Below are positions 43,775 to 52,178 of a stretch of DNA of 64,000 nt, in pieces. Each line of letters begins with the position of its first letter. The stretch's first letter is position 1. Where the stretch lies: NCBI GenBank assembly GCA_903994525.1, contig CAJEXW010000008.1:27783-91782 (forward strand), read 5' to 3'. This stretch comes from an uncultured Chlorobiaceae bacterium (lineage in GTDB: Bacteria > Bacteroidota > Chlorobiia > Chlorobiales > Chlorobiaceae). The notes beneath the pieces are model-generated. The model saw only the letters and a list, made by a program, of their open reading frames with translations. It made no database searches and was not told where the DNA came from. Position numbers and translations under genes: made by a program.

Positions 43775-45394
43775 ATGGCTCTCGCTTTTGATTTCGGGAC
43801 TTGCAACAGCGTGGTCGCACGCTGGAACGAAGCCCTGAACGACATAGAGACCCCCGACCTGCCCAACCTCGGAATTCTCTATCCGCAGCCGGGATCGGAG
43901 CCTGCGCGGGTCATTCCCTCCGTCATTCATTTCGACGTGGAGAGCGCTCTCCTTGTCGGCAGCCAGGTTGACGCAGCGGGAGTCGTCAATCATCCGGGAA
44001 CATTCAGGTGGCTGAAAATGGATATGCTTCGCAACGGTGGAGCCAATCGCGGGCGGCGCGTCAATGGCAGGGTTATTTACCCCCGCCATGCAGCAGACGA
44101 ACTCGTTGATCGCATCCTGATGTTTGTGCGCGGCTATTTCGGCGATATCGACGAGGAGATTGTGCTGACCGTCCCTGTGGAAGCCTTCGATCACTATATC
44201 GACTGGCTTCGCGAATCGGCGATAAAACGGTTTCCGGGAGGGATCACCTTCATCGACGAAGCAACCGCCTGTATGCTTGGCTACATCGATATGGTTCTTG
44301 ACCGCGAACCCTACTGTATCGTGGATTTTGGCGGAGGCACTCTCGATGTTTCGGTCGTTCGTACCGATCTGCTCGGTGCCGGACATGCGAAATGCCGAAT
44401 ACTGGGCCGGGCCGGTGAGGAGATCGGCGGAATTATGATCGACAACTGGCTGCTGGAACATATTCAGGAAGAGGAGGGGCTCACCGATGACGATATTGCC
44501 TCGATCGGCCCATCCCTGCTCGAAGCGATTGAGGGGGCGAAAATAGCCATCTCGAACGGCAGCGAGCAAGCCTCCTTCAGCCGGTATAACGATGTTACCG
44601 GTCGTCTCATCGAGGTCACGCTCACTTCCCGCACCCTGAAGGAGGCGCTTGAAAAAAAACGGGAGCCGGACAGGAACAACCTCTACCAGCACATCATCCG
44701 CACGCTCGACCGCGCTCTCGATCAGGCACGCGACAGGGCAGGCATCCGCAAGGAGGAGCTCAAGGGGATTTTTCTTGTCGGGGGTAGCAGCCTGCTGCCC
44801 GGCATCGAAGAGAAAATCCGGGAGTTCTTTCCCCTGAGCGATGTCCATGCCGGCAATCCCTTCGAAGCCATTGCCAGAGGGGCATGCCGCTACTCCGGCG
44901 GCATCTTCGACCAGACGCTGACTCACGATTACTGTCTGCGCAGTTGGAGCCGGGAACTTCGGGATTTCGAACTGGTTCCCGTTGTTCCACGCGGTACCCC
45001 TTACCCGACCGGGAAACCGGTATGCAGCAAATATATCAAGGCAGCTTCGGACAACCAGGAGACGCTCGGACTGGTCATTTATGAGCGTTCGTCAATGAGC
45101 CGCCCGCTGATCACCTATGTCAACGGGGCCGACGGCTTGCGTCCGGTACGGGAAGGGGAGCGCCAGGAGTGTCGGCAGAAGCCCCTCAATCCCGAAGACA
45201 GCGAGTTCATCCATGCCGTACCGCCCTGCCATTCGGGAGAGCGGCGCTTTATAGCAGGATTCGGGGTGGACAGCAACCGCCGTCTCACGCTCTGGCTGCG
45301 GGATACGGAGGAGAACAATAGTTCCTGGATCCTGTTACGCGACGGCTCGCGACTTCCGTTGCCGGTAAACGATCTGCCGGTAGTGAAACTGTAA
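43775..45394 (+). CDS. Hsp70-like ATPase
   Basis: The 539-residue product has the actin/Hsp70 ATPase fold: phosphate-1 DFGTCNSVVARW (residues 6-17), EIVLTVPVEAFDHY, phosphate-2 VDFGGGTLDVSVV near residue 184, and the adenosine motif FLVGGSSLLPGIE near residue 333. The final 150 residues are not a standard substrate-binding domain; they hold a beta-rich region starting with PRGTPYPTGK. This resembles specialised Hsp70 proteins encoded with partner ATPases, not DnaK. It is coupled to the orphan gene before (22 bases) and the AAA gene after (27 bases). Partner and client are unknown. Confidence 0.88.
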   Translation: MALAFDFGTCNSVVARWNEALNDIETPDLPNLGILYPQPGSEPARVIPSVIHFDVESALLVGSQVDAAGVVNHPGTFRWLKMDMLRNGGANRGRRVNGRVIYPRHAADELVDRILMFVRGYFGDIDEEIVLTVPVEAFDHYIDWLRESAIKRFPGGITFIDEATACMLGYIDMVLDREPYCIVDFGGGTLDVSVVRTDLLGAGHAKCRILGRAGEEIGGIMIDNWLLEHIQEEEGLTDDDIASIGPSLLEAIEGAKIAISNGSEQASFSRYNDVTGRLIEVTLTSRTLKEALEKKREPDRNNLYQHIIRTLDRALDQARDRAGIRKEELKGIFLVGGSSLLPGIEEKIREFFPLSDVHAGNPFEAIARGACRYSGGIFDQTLTHDYCLRSWSRELRDFELVPVVPRGTPYPTGKPVCSKYIKAASDNQETLGLVIYERSSMSRPLITYVNGADGLRPVREGERQECRQKPLNPEDSEFIHAVPPCHSGERRFIAGFGVDSNRRLTLWLRDTEENNSSWILLRDGSRLPLPVNDLPVVKL

Positions 45395-45421
45395 CGGTAC
45401 AACCCAATAACTTAACGCAGC

Positions 45422-46954
45422 ATGGCTTGGCTCGACGAACTCAAACTGAATGTTGACGCGCGTGTAGCCGTCATACACCTCGCAACCATTGATGAAGAGG
45501 AGGCCCTGCGCACCCTTTCCGGCTGGTCGCAATCAAGCCGGTGGCCGGAAGGAATGGGGCTCATCACATGGGATATCGGCGACCAGTTCCGCCACCTGCG
45601 CGAGCCAGCAGCGACCTTCAGCAAGCTGGCGGCCAGCCCGGAAACGGTGCTCGACATCATCGACGACTATAAGGGCTCCGCAACATTCGTGCTCAAAGAC
45701 TTTCACCATTTCTGGGAGCACAGCCGCAAGGTTTCGCGCATGTTGCGGAACCTCGCATCGCGTCTTCCTTTCCGCAGCGAAACGGTGAACATTATCATCA
45801 CAAGCCCCCAGCTTGCGCTTCCCGTCGAACTCCGTCACGACATTCCAACCATCGATGTCGGCAAGCCCGACGGCAAACAGATACAGGAACTGCTTGATCG
45901 GGAAACCCGCTCAACGCGAGCGCTCGACAACGCCACGCACGGCTTGCGCGAACGTCTGGTTGAAAGCGCGCTCGGCCTTTCCATTGTCGAAGCGGGAAGG
46001 GCATTTCGCAAAGCCATTGTGGTTGCCGGAGGCCATGGGCTCGACGAACGGAGCGTCCGGCAGGTGCTGAACGAAAAACGGCACATCATCCGTGAAAGCG
46101 GCGCTCTCGAACTCTACCCCTATACCGGTTCCATGAACAACGTCGGCGGACTTGGGGCTCTGAAGGCATGGCTCGATGAGCGCCAGGAGGCGTTCAGCCA
46201 GGATGCGCGCGAGTATGGCCTCAGTATGCCGAAGGGGGTGGCTCTCATCGGGATCCCCGGAACCGGAAAAAGCCTCTGTGCAAAAGTAACCGCAGGGCAC
46301 TGGGGGATGACGCTGCTGAGAATGGATGTCGGCGCTATCTTCAGCGGCCTGCTTGGTTCGAGCGAACAGAATATTCGCGAAGCGATCCGTATTGCCGAGG
46401 TTATCGCTCCCTGCGTGCTCTGGGTTGACGAAATAGAAAAAGCCTTTGCTGGCTCTATGGGCGACAGCGGCACGGCAAGCCGGGTCTTTGCCACCTTTCT
46501 TACCTGGATGCAGGAAAAAACCGCTCCGGTATTCGTCTTCGCCACCGCCAACAACGTCCGACGCCTTCCCCCTGAACTCCTGCGCAAAGGCCGGTTTGAT
46601 GAGGTCTTTTTTCTCGATCTTCCTACCCATGGCGAGCGGATAAAAATACTTGAAGTCCATCTCAGGGAGCGCGGCTATACCATGCTCTCGCAACGGTTCA
46701 ACCTTGGCGCCGTCGCATCGGCAACCGAGGGGTTCGTCGGTGCCGAACTGCAGGCGCTGGTCAACGATGCCATGTTTCCCGCATTCCGCGATAACCGCCG
46801 GGAACTGGAGACGGAGGATCTGCTCAACGCAGCCGGAGAGATGGTTCCCCTCTCGGCATCGCATCAGGAGCATATCGAACAGTTGAGAATGATGGTCAGA
46901 AACGGACAGGCGCGCAACGCCTCCGACGACCGGAATGCTTTGGCTGCGTCATAG
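45422..46954 (+). CDS. Ycf46-type AAA+ ATPase
   Basis: The 510-residue product has the Ycf46 layout. The N-terminal degenerate domain has VLKDFHHFWEHSRKVSRMLR and TVNIIITSPQ; the linker carries KRHIIRESGALELYPY and NVGGLGALKAWLDER. The C-terminal FtsH-like AAA+ module has Walker A IGIPGTGKS near residue 278, Walker B VLWVDEIEKAFAG near 335, and RKGRFDEVFF with the arginine finger near 390. No protease domain or membrane segment follows. Ycf46 proteins are common in cyanobacteria and plastids, with roles in stress or carbon uptake proposed. Here it sits with an Hsp70-like and a SUMF1 gene. Confidence 0.9.
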   Translation: MAWLDELKLNVDARVAVIHLATIDEEEALRTLSGWSQSSRWPEGMGLITWDIGDQFRHLREPAATFSKLAASPETVLDIIDDYKGSATFVLKDFHHFWEHSRKVSRMLRNLASRLPFRSETVNIIITSPQLALPVELRHDIPTIDVGKPDGKQIQELLDRETRSTRALDNATHGLRERLVESALGLSIVEAGRAFRKAIVVAGGHGLDERSVRQVLNEKRHIIRESGALELYPYTGSMNNVGGLGALKAWLDERQEAFSQDAREYGLSMPKGVALIGIPGTGKSLCAKVTAGHWGMTLLRMDVGAIFSGLLGSSEQNIREAIRIAEVIAPCVLWVDEIEKAFAGSMGDSGTASRVFATFLTWMQEKTAPVFVFATANNVRRLPPELLRKGRFDEVFFLDLPTHGERIKILEVHLRERGYTMLSQRFNLGAVASATEGFVGAELQALVNDAMFPAFRDNRRELETEDLLNAAGEMVPLSASHQEHIEQLRMMVRNGQARNASDDRNALAAS

Positions 46955-46977
46955 AAAACCGGAGATAACAGCGCCCT

Positions 46978-47775
46978 ATGAATACACCAACATATAACGA
47001 AATCCTTACGGAACTCAGAAGACTCGCGCTCTGTCCATCCGGCGGCGAGCTGCCTCCGGTCATCGTCAACGAACAGGACAGCTCCCCGATGGTGCTTGTT
47101 CCCGCAGGCAGTTTCACTATGGGAGACGACCTCGATAAGGAGAGTTCGCAGCGCAGCGTCACTCTCGATGCGTTCTACATCTCGGTTTATGCCGTCACCA
47201 ATCGCCAGTACAGGGCTTTTGTGCAGGCAACGGGTCATCGGCCTCCTAACATCGGCGCAAGGATCGACTCGCTTTCGGTCTGGCACGAAGATGGCTGTCC
47301 CGCCGAGTTCGACGATTACCCGGTTGTGCTGATCAACTGGGACGACGCGGAGGCTTACGCCCGGTGGGCGGGATGCCGTTTGCCCACAGAAGCCGAGTGG
47401 GAAAAGGCGGCACGTGGACCGGAAGGATATATCTACCCATGGGGAGATCGGTGGGATGAAAACAACTGCCGGAACCGCAACAACCGGGGCGCGGATTCGG
47501 TTGCTCCGGTGTACGCCTATCCTGAAGGGGTCTCCGGCTACGGCACCTGGAACCAGAGCGGCAACGTCATGGAGTGGTGTTCCGTCTGGCACGAAGAAAC
47601 GGATTCGGCAAACACCGCCTCCGGTGAAGAATCTCTCCGCCAGGAACGGGGTGGCTGCTGGCGTTATCCAGACAAGTTCGCTTTCCGTTGTTCGCAGCGC
47701 TCGTTTGTGGTTTCCAAAGCGGTTAACGATTTTCGGGGTTTTCGGATGGTGTTGCCGGTGCAGGCGGGCGCGTAA
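46978..47775 (+). CDS. SUMF1/formylglycine-generating enzyme-like protein
   Basis: The 265-residue product shows the FGE-sulfatase domain: LVPAGSFTMGDDLDKESSQR, FYISVYAVTNRQYRAFV, NWDDAEAYARWAGCRLPTEAEWEKAARG, YPWGD, and the C-terminal GCWRYPDKF..RCSQR. Copper-binding cysteine pairs of true FGE are not evident in the canonical place, so it may be a binding rather than a catalytic member, like many SUMF1 domains in conflict systems. Last gene of the operon, 23 bases after the AAA gene. There is no signal peptide. Confidence 0.88.
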   Translation: MNTPTYNEILTELRRLALCPSGGELPPVIVNEQDSSPMVLVPAGSFTMGDDLDKESSQRSVTLDAFYISVYAVTNRQYRAFVQATGHRPPNIGARIDSLSVWHEDGCPAEFDDYPVVLINWDDAEAYARWAGCRLPTEAEWEKAARGPEGYIYPWGDRWDENNCRNRNNRGADSVAPVYAYPEGVSGYGTWNQSGNVMEWCSVWHEETDSANTASGEESLRQERGGCWRYPDKFAFRCSQRSFVVSKAVNDFRGFRMVLPVQAGA

Positions 47776-47828
47776 TAACTTTTTATAGGTTCCCTTTCGT
47801 ATATGCCAGGCGAAACGGATCGTGAATT

Positions 47829-47913
47829 GGTGCCAACCTGTGCCTGCATAAGCAGGATAATGAGATAAATTTTTGAAATAAATCTGTACTTTATAGCTTG
47901 AAAAGTTGGCACC
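47829..47913. repeat. inverted repeat between the operon and the recombinase gene
   Basis: Nine-base arms GGTGCCAAC (47829-47837) and GTTGGCACC (47905-47913) enclose 67 bases. A smaller CCTGC/GCAGG hairpin lies inside. It may be a regulatory or recombination site upstream of the recombinase gene. Confidence 0.5.
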
Positions 47914-47988
47914 GTCCACCTTGTACAGTGACTGACTAAGCGACGCTGTATTGAGGGGTTATTTTACGTTGGAAGGAGTTGTAAAACT

Positions 47989-49440
47989 ATGATTCAGACC
48001 AGCAAAATAAATCTCCAGGGAGAGGATAGGCTGAAACTTGTGTTTGCCTATAATGACTTCATTATCAATAAGATAAGGCACATTGAAGGTGCTGTCTGGA
48101 GCAAGACACTCAGAGCATGGCATATCCCGTTCACCGAGGAAGCTTTTGGCGAATTTAAGAAGCTATTTCCGGATATAGTCGTACCAGATCCTGCAGGTTC
48201 AGCAAACATGTCAGGTACCGAAGAGCTAACGGAAGCTACCAATGCACCGGTGCCACCACCTTTGGCAAAAGCGCAATCTGAAGTGAAAACTTCGGCAATA
48301 GCAGATCTACAAAACGTTACGCAACACAACGGAATCGTTATCGAAATATCTCCGAAACAAATTACCGTTACAATGCCTAAGAATGAGACGGATATACAGT
48401 TCATTCGTACCTTCAAATATGTGAGGTGGAACAGCAATAATTTTTGCTGGGTCATACCGAACTACGGCAAAAATATCGACTTGTTAAAAAATTACTTTGG
48501 TCAGCGTATCACAAATATAAAAACCATAATTGCGCTATCGCCAAATCCGTCATTGAACTACGCGGCAACTGAAGTTATTACCGATTTACCGTTGTTGGAC
48601 AAAGTCAACCATGATGAGATTGCTGCCTTCAAGCAGTGGATGGAGCACAAGCGATACAGCGGATCTACGATAAAGACCTATACACAAGCAATTACATTTT
48701 TTTTAAGGTTTATTAAACCCAAAAGAAGTACTGAAGCGACCAATGATGATATGGTGCGGTTCGTTCACCAGTATATGCTACCGAAGAAGCTAAGCCAATC
48801 ATATCAAAATCAGGCTGTTAACGCAGCAAAAATGTTTTTCAAGACAGTACAAGGTTCAAAGCTCATAACAGAACAGATCGAGCGGCCAAGACCAGAACAT
48901 AAGCTGCCCAACGTGCTGAGCAAGGAGGATGTTGCAGCTATACTTCAGGCATCACAGAACCTCAAACACCGTACGATGTTGAGCTTGATTTATGCCTGTG
49001 GTCTTCGACGGGGAGAGTTGTTGAATCTCAAACCTGAGAATGTTGATGCGAAAAGGCATTTATTGATAATAGTCAATGCAAAAGGAAAAAAAGACAGAGT
49101 CATTCCCATATCGGATAAAGTGATTGTAATGTTGCGTGAATACTATAAAATATATCGCCCCAGAATTTGGTTGTTTGAGGGTCAGGAACCTGGTACACAG
49201 TACAGCGAAACCAGCTTGCAAAAAGTGTTAAAACATGCACTCGATCAGGCAAAAATCAAAAAACCAGTAACGCTTCATTGGTTGCGGCACTCTTATGCAA
49301 CACATTTACTGGAAGCGGAAACTGATCTTCGATACATACAAGAGCTCTTAGGGCATAAGAGCAGTAAGACGACAGAAATCTATACCCATGTATGCGAACA
49401 GAGTTTACTAAAAATTTCCAGCCCCTTTGATAATTTGTAA
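47989..49440 (+). CDS. tyrosine recombinase with two HARP-like N-terminal repeats; putative cassette integrase
   Basis: The 483-residue product ends in a XerC/D-like core: core-binding domain from about residue 205, CGLRRGELLNL with the first Arg, KGKKDRVIPI, HWLRHSYATHLLE, LLGHKSSKTTEIYTHV with the Tyr nucleophile, and a final SSPFDNL. No IntI-specific insertion is seen between the RVIPI block and the LHWLRHS block. The first 190 residues hold two similar units, each I-x2-I-x4-G/Y-A/V-x-W-x6-W-x-I-P (residues ~15-65 and ~122-172), like HARP domains of fork-binding helicases. A good AAGGAG precedes the ATG. It heads three cassette-like blocks. Confidence 0.85.
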   Translation: MIQTSKINLQGEDRLKLVFAYNDFIINKIRHIEGAVWSKTLRAWHIPFTEEAFGEFKKLFPDIVVPDPAGSANMSGTEELTEATNAPVPPPLAKAQSEVKTSAIADLQNVTQHNGIVIEISPKQITVTMPKNETDIQFIRTFKYVRWNSNNFCWVIPNYGKNIDLLKNYFGQRITNIKTIIALSPNPSLNYAATEVITDLPLLDKVNHDEIAAFKQWMEHKRYSGSTIKTYTQAITFFLRFIKPKRSTEATNDDMVRFVHQYMLPKKLSQSYQNQAVNAAKMFFKTVQGSKLITEQIERPRPEHKLPNVLSKEDVAAILQASQNLKHRTMLSLIYACGLRRGELLNLKPENVDAKRHLLIIVNAKGKKDRVIPISDKVIVMLREYYKIYRPRIWLFEGQEPGTQYSETSLQKVLKHALDQAKIKKPVTLHWLRHSYATHLLEAETDLRYIQELLGHKSSKTTEIYTHVCEQSLLKISSPFDNL

Positions 49441-49458
49441 AAAATATTATTCACCTTG

Positions 49459-49503
49459 AAGGTGTATAAAGGATGCCAGAACAGTTGGCTTTATACACCT
49501 TTT
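49459..49503 (+). terminator. terminator of the recombinase gene
   Basis: Thirteen-base arms AAGGTGTATAAAG / CTTTATACACCTT with a 17-base loop and a T-run, starting 18 bases after the stop. Confidence 0.85.
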
Positions 49504-49530
49504 GGTGGGATGTGGTACATATATAAAGGA

Positions 49531-49562
49531 GTTAGCGGCTATTCTATGACGACACTGCTAAC
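49531..49562 (+). promoter_or_regulatory. attI-like recombination site and left end of cassette 1
   Basis: GTTAGCGGC at 49531-49539 is an integron-type core (GTTRxxxxC). It is followed 13 bases from the G by CTATGACGACA, which recurs at the same distance after the core at 51362. A GCTAAC at 49557 forms a short inverted pair with the core. Confidence 0.6.
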
Positions 49563-49594
49563 ATTGAACCGACTGAACAAAATGAACAATACAA

Positions 49595-51211
49595 ATGAAA
49601 AAGAGTAAACAAATAGTAACAGAATTTCTAAATCAGTTCGCAACAAGCGAACAAGGGAAGGACATTCTCCTTTTGAATTTTACAACGCCACAAATACTTG
49701 ACATTTCAATCAAAGGTTTGACTGAATTGAAACTTGAAAGCGATTTTGACAGAATCAAGAACAAACAATTTGATTTGGTAATTGGTGACCTCCCATTTGG
49801 TTTGCAAACAGTAACGACTGACACAGCATCAAAACTCAAAGTCAATGGTAACTGGAACTATGTTTTGACTTCATTGCGAACTTTAAAGGACAACGGACAA
49901 GCATTCTTTTTGATTGAGCCAAGCATTTTGTTTTCACAACAAGGAAAAAAGTTTCTTAGCGACCTAGCATTAGAAAATTATTTCCACAACTCAGTATTTG
50001 AACTTCCTGAAAAGTTACTTTATCCTGAAACTGCATTTCAACCAATTATCATTCACTTTGAAAGACAAAAGAAAGACGAACTCTTTATAGGAGAAATCAC
50101 AAGCGACTTTGAACCTTTGCAGAATTCATTTAACTCAAGAACATCATCAAACAATTTGGCGACAGGTATTATTGTCGCAAGAGAAAGTTTTGAATCGTTC
50201 TTTAAGTTCAGAATTGAAAATGAAATCGACAATCTTCAAACGCAATACAAGGAATACAACAAGTATAAATTGAAAGAAGTTGCACTTGAAATCAACTTAA
50301 CCCGTGAATCATTCCAAGATAAGCCCAACAGCATTTATATTCCTAAGATTGGAACTTCGCTTGTTGTCGCAGACATTGGTGCAACAACAATTAAACACCA
50401 AAATCTTTTTCAAGTTGTTCTCAACTCCAACATTGTAAAATCTGAATTTCTTGCATTGTTTTTTCATTCTGACTTAGGCAAACAGATATTGAAATCGCTG
50501 ACCAGCGGCAGCTTTATTCCAAACATAAATAAATCAGACATCGAAAACTGTTTTGTTTCAATTCCGAGTTTAGCCGAACAGAGTTTGCTAATTCTGACAA
50601 ATCAAAAACTATCAGAACTACAAATCACAATCAATCAGCTTAAAACTGAACTTAGTTTGAATCCAAAGAGTGCAAATGTAATTCTTGACAAGTTTGAAAG
50701 TATTCAAAGCCCATTGAAACAACTATCTTCAGAAGACCAAATTTTAAGTTTGATAAGAAAGGGAGAAAACAAACACATTGAATTCAAAGAAACTTTTTCT
50801 AAAAGTGTTGATCCTAATAAACCGCTCTTTGGCAAAAAGGACACGGAAGTAGAAAAATCATCCTTGAAAAATATCGTTGGCTTTTTAAATGCCGATGGAG
50901 GAACGCTTCTTATTGGAGTTGCTGACAATGGTGAAATAAAAGGAGTTGAGGGTGACTTCTTCTCTACACCAGACCAGTATTATCAGAATTTTAGAAATGC
51001 GCTAAACTCAAAAATAGGGTCAGAGTTTTATTCGCTTATTGATTACGAGTTGTTTAACATTGACGGACACCAAGTATTAAGAGTTGACTGCAAAGCATCA
51101 AGCGAACCTTGCTTTTACGACCAGAAAGAGTTTTTTGTAAGGACAAATCCTGCAACGGATAAACTCGAAGGGAAGAAACAAATTGACTACATAAAAGAAC
51201 GCTTTAAATAG
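49595..51211 (+). CDS. N6-methylase-like / specificity-like / AlbA_2 fusion protein (cassette 1)
   Basis: The 538-residue product is a fusion. Residues ~1-150 match the catalytic core of type I N6-adenine methylases from motif IV on (LVIGDLPFG near residue 60, LFSQQGKKFLSDL), but the AdoMet-binding motif I is missing. Residues ~210-370 resemble a type I specificity (S) target-recognition half (YKLKEVALEINLTRE, SGSFIPNINKSDIENCFVSIPS, then a coiled coil). Residues ~385-500 are an AlbA_2/Schlafen domain (GENKHIEFKETFSK, NADGGTLLIGVADNGEIKG). It looks like a non-catalytic recognition protein fused to an effector. No ribosome binding site; AT-rich. Confidence 0.8.
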   Translation: MKKSKQIVTEFLNQFATSEQGKDILLLNFTTPQILDISIKGLTELKLESDFDRIKNKQFDLVIGDLPFGLQTVTTDTASKLKVNGNWNYVLTSLRTLKDNGQAFFLIEPSILFSQQGKKFLSDLALENYFHNSVFELPEKLLYPETAFQPIIIHFERQKKDELFIGEITSDFEPLQNSFNSRTSSNNLATGIIVARESFESFFKFRIENEIDNLQTQYKEYNKYKLKEVALEINLTRESFQDKPNSIYIPKIGTSLVVADIGATTIKHQNLFQVVLNSNIVKSEFLALFFHSDLGKQILKSLTSGSFIPNINKSDIENCFVSIPSLAEQSLLILTNQKLSELQITINQLKTELSLNPKSANVILDKFESIQSPLKQLSSEDQILSLIRKGENKHIEFKETFSKSVDPNKPLFGKKDTEVEKSSLKNIVGFLNADGGTLLIGVADNGEIKGVEGDFFSTPDQYYQNFRNALNSKIGSEFYSLIDYELFNIDGHQVLRVDCKASSEPCFYDQKEFFVRTNPATDKLEGKKQIDYIKERFK

Positions 51212-51235
51212 CAACACAAATGGATAAAAGAACAG

Positions 51236-51370
51236 CAGCTAACAGTGGGTTTAAGAAATTGGCGGTTTAGTGGGTAAATGAACATTTGTGCTTTGTATCA
51301 AATGTAGTGCTGGCAGACAGCTTTGTGCTCCGAAATCGCCAACTTCTTAAACCCGCAAAGCGTTATGCCC
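51236..51370 (+). promoter_or_regulatory. attC-like hairpin ending cassette 1
   Basis: CAGCTAAC (51236-51243) begins a 22-base arm at 51247-51268 that pairs 20 of 22 with 51333-51354, around a 64-base loop. It ends in the core GTTATGCCC (51362-51370), which starts cassette 2. R''-like CAGCTAAC complements GTTAGC at the start of cassette 1. Confidence 0.8.
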
Positions 51371-51500
51371 AATGCTATGACGACAGTACAACAGACGAAC
51401 ATTACAGCTTGACATCAAACTTTTGTGTAAAACTTGACGACCAAACAGAACAGATTTAAATTCTAAAAACATTAACTTAGCAACAAATATTTAAGACAAG

Positions 51501-52178
51501 ATGCAGGAAAAATTAACAAAGGAAATTCTAATAAAAGAAGCTCAATTATTTTGTGTTGAACAGTCAAAATTTCAGCATAAAGAATTATATGGAGTTACTG
51601 ATGGAAAAGCCGTTGGAACACTAATTGAACAAAAGTTTCAAGCACATTTAAAATCAAAATATGATGTTACTGTTGGCTCTTCTGCAAAAGGAATAGACTT
51701 GCCTTCGGAAGACATATTAACCGATATAAAAGTTACATCTAACAAACAACCACAATCATCTTGTCCTTTTAGAGATGCAAAACAAAAAATATTTGGACTT
51801 GGATATAACCTCTTAGTATTTGTTTACGACAAAACTGACGACCCAGAAAGTCAAACTTCAATATTAAATTTTGTTAGTTGTTCATTTGTTTCAAAAGAAC
51901 GAACAGCCGATTTTACGACAACGAGTATTTTAAATGAGATGAAGAAAATTGGAGCAAACGAAGCTGATATTATTGCCTTTCTTGAAGGAATAAAATTACC
52001 AGCAGACGAAATAGCTTTAAAACAAATCACCGAAATCATTTTAACAACTGAAATTCCTATTGGATATTTAACAATTTCCAATGCACTGCAATGGAGATTG
52101 CAATATGCAAGAATAAGAGATTTGAAGAATGACATACCAGGCATTGACAAAATTATAAGTTATAACAAACCTGAATAA
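51501..52178 (+). CDS. putative type II restriction endonuclease (cassette 2)
   Basis: The 225-residue product contains a PD-(D/E)XK-like core, GSSAKGIDLPSEDILTDIKVTSNK, with the acidic residues and the DIK pair near residues 66-76. IFGLGYNLLVFVYDKTDD follows as the next strand. It ends one base into the start codon of an N6-adenine methyltransferase gene, the classic order for a type II system. Specificity unknown. Low GC and no ribosome binding site, as in the other cassettes. The nuclease role rests on motif and partner. Confidence 0.78.
   Translation: MQEKLTKEILIKEAQLFCVEQSKFQHKELYGVTDGKAVGTLIEQKFQAHLKSKYDVTVGSSAKGIDLPSEDILTDIKVTSNKQPQSSCPFRDAKQKIFGLGYNLLVFVYDKTDDPESQTSILNFVSCSFVSKERTADFTTTSILNEMKKIGANEADIIAFLEGIKLPADEIALKQITEIILTTEIPIGYLTISNALQWRLQYARIRDLKNDIPGIDKIISYNKPE

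Noticed and set aside
43754..44926. 390-codon minus-strand frame opposite the Hsp70-like gene
   Set aside because: It mirrors the coding strand and has no recognisable domain, while the plus strand has clear Hsp70 motifs.
45911..46873. 320-codon minus-strand frame opposite the AAA+ gene
   Set aside because: Shadow frame in GC-rich DNA; the plus strand carries Walker motifs.
47989..49440. Classical integron integrase IntI
   Set aside because: By eye the region between the RVIPI block and the LHWLRHS block lacks the IntI-specific insertion, so I call it only a Xer-like cassette integrase.
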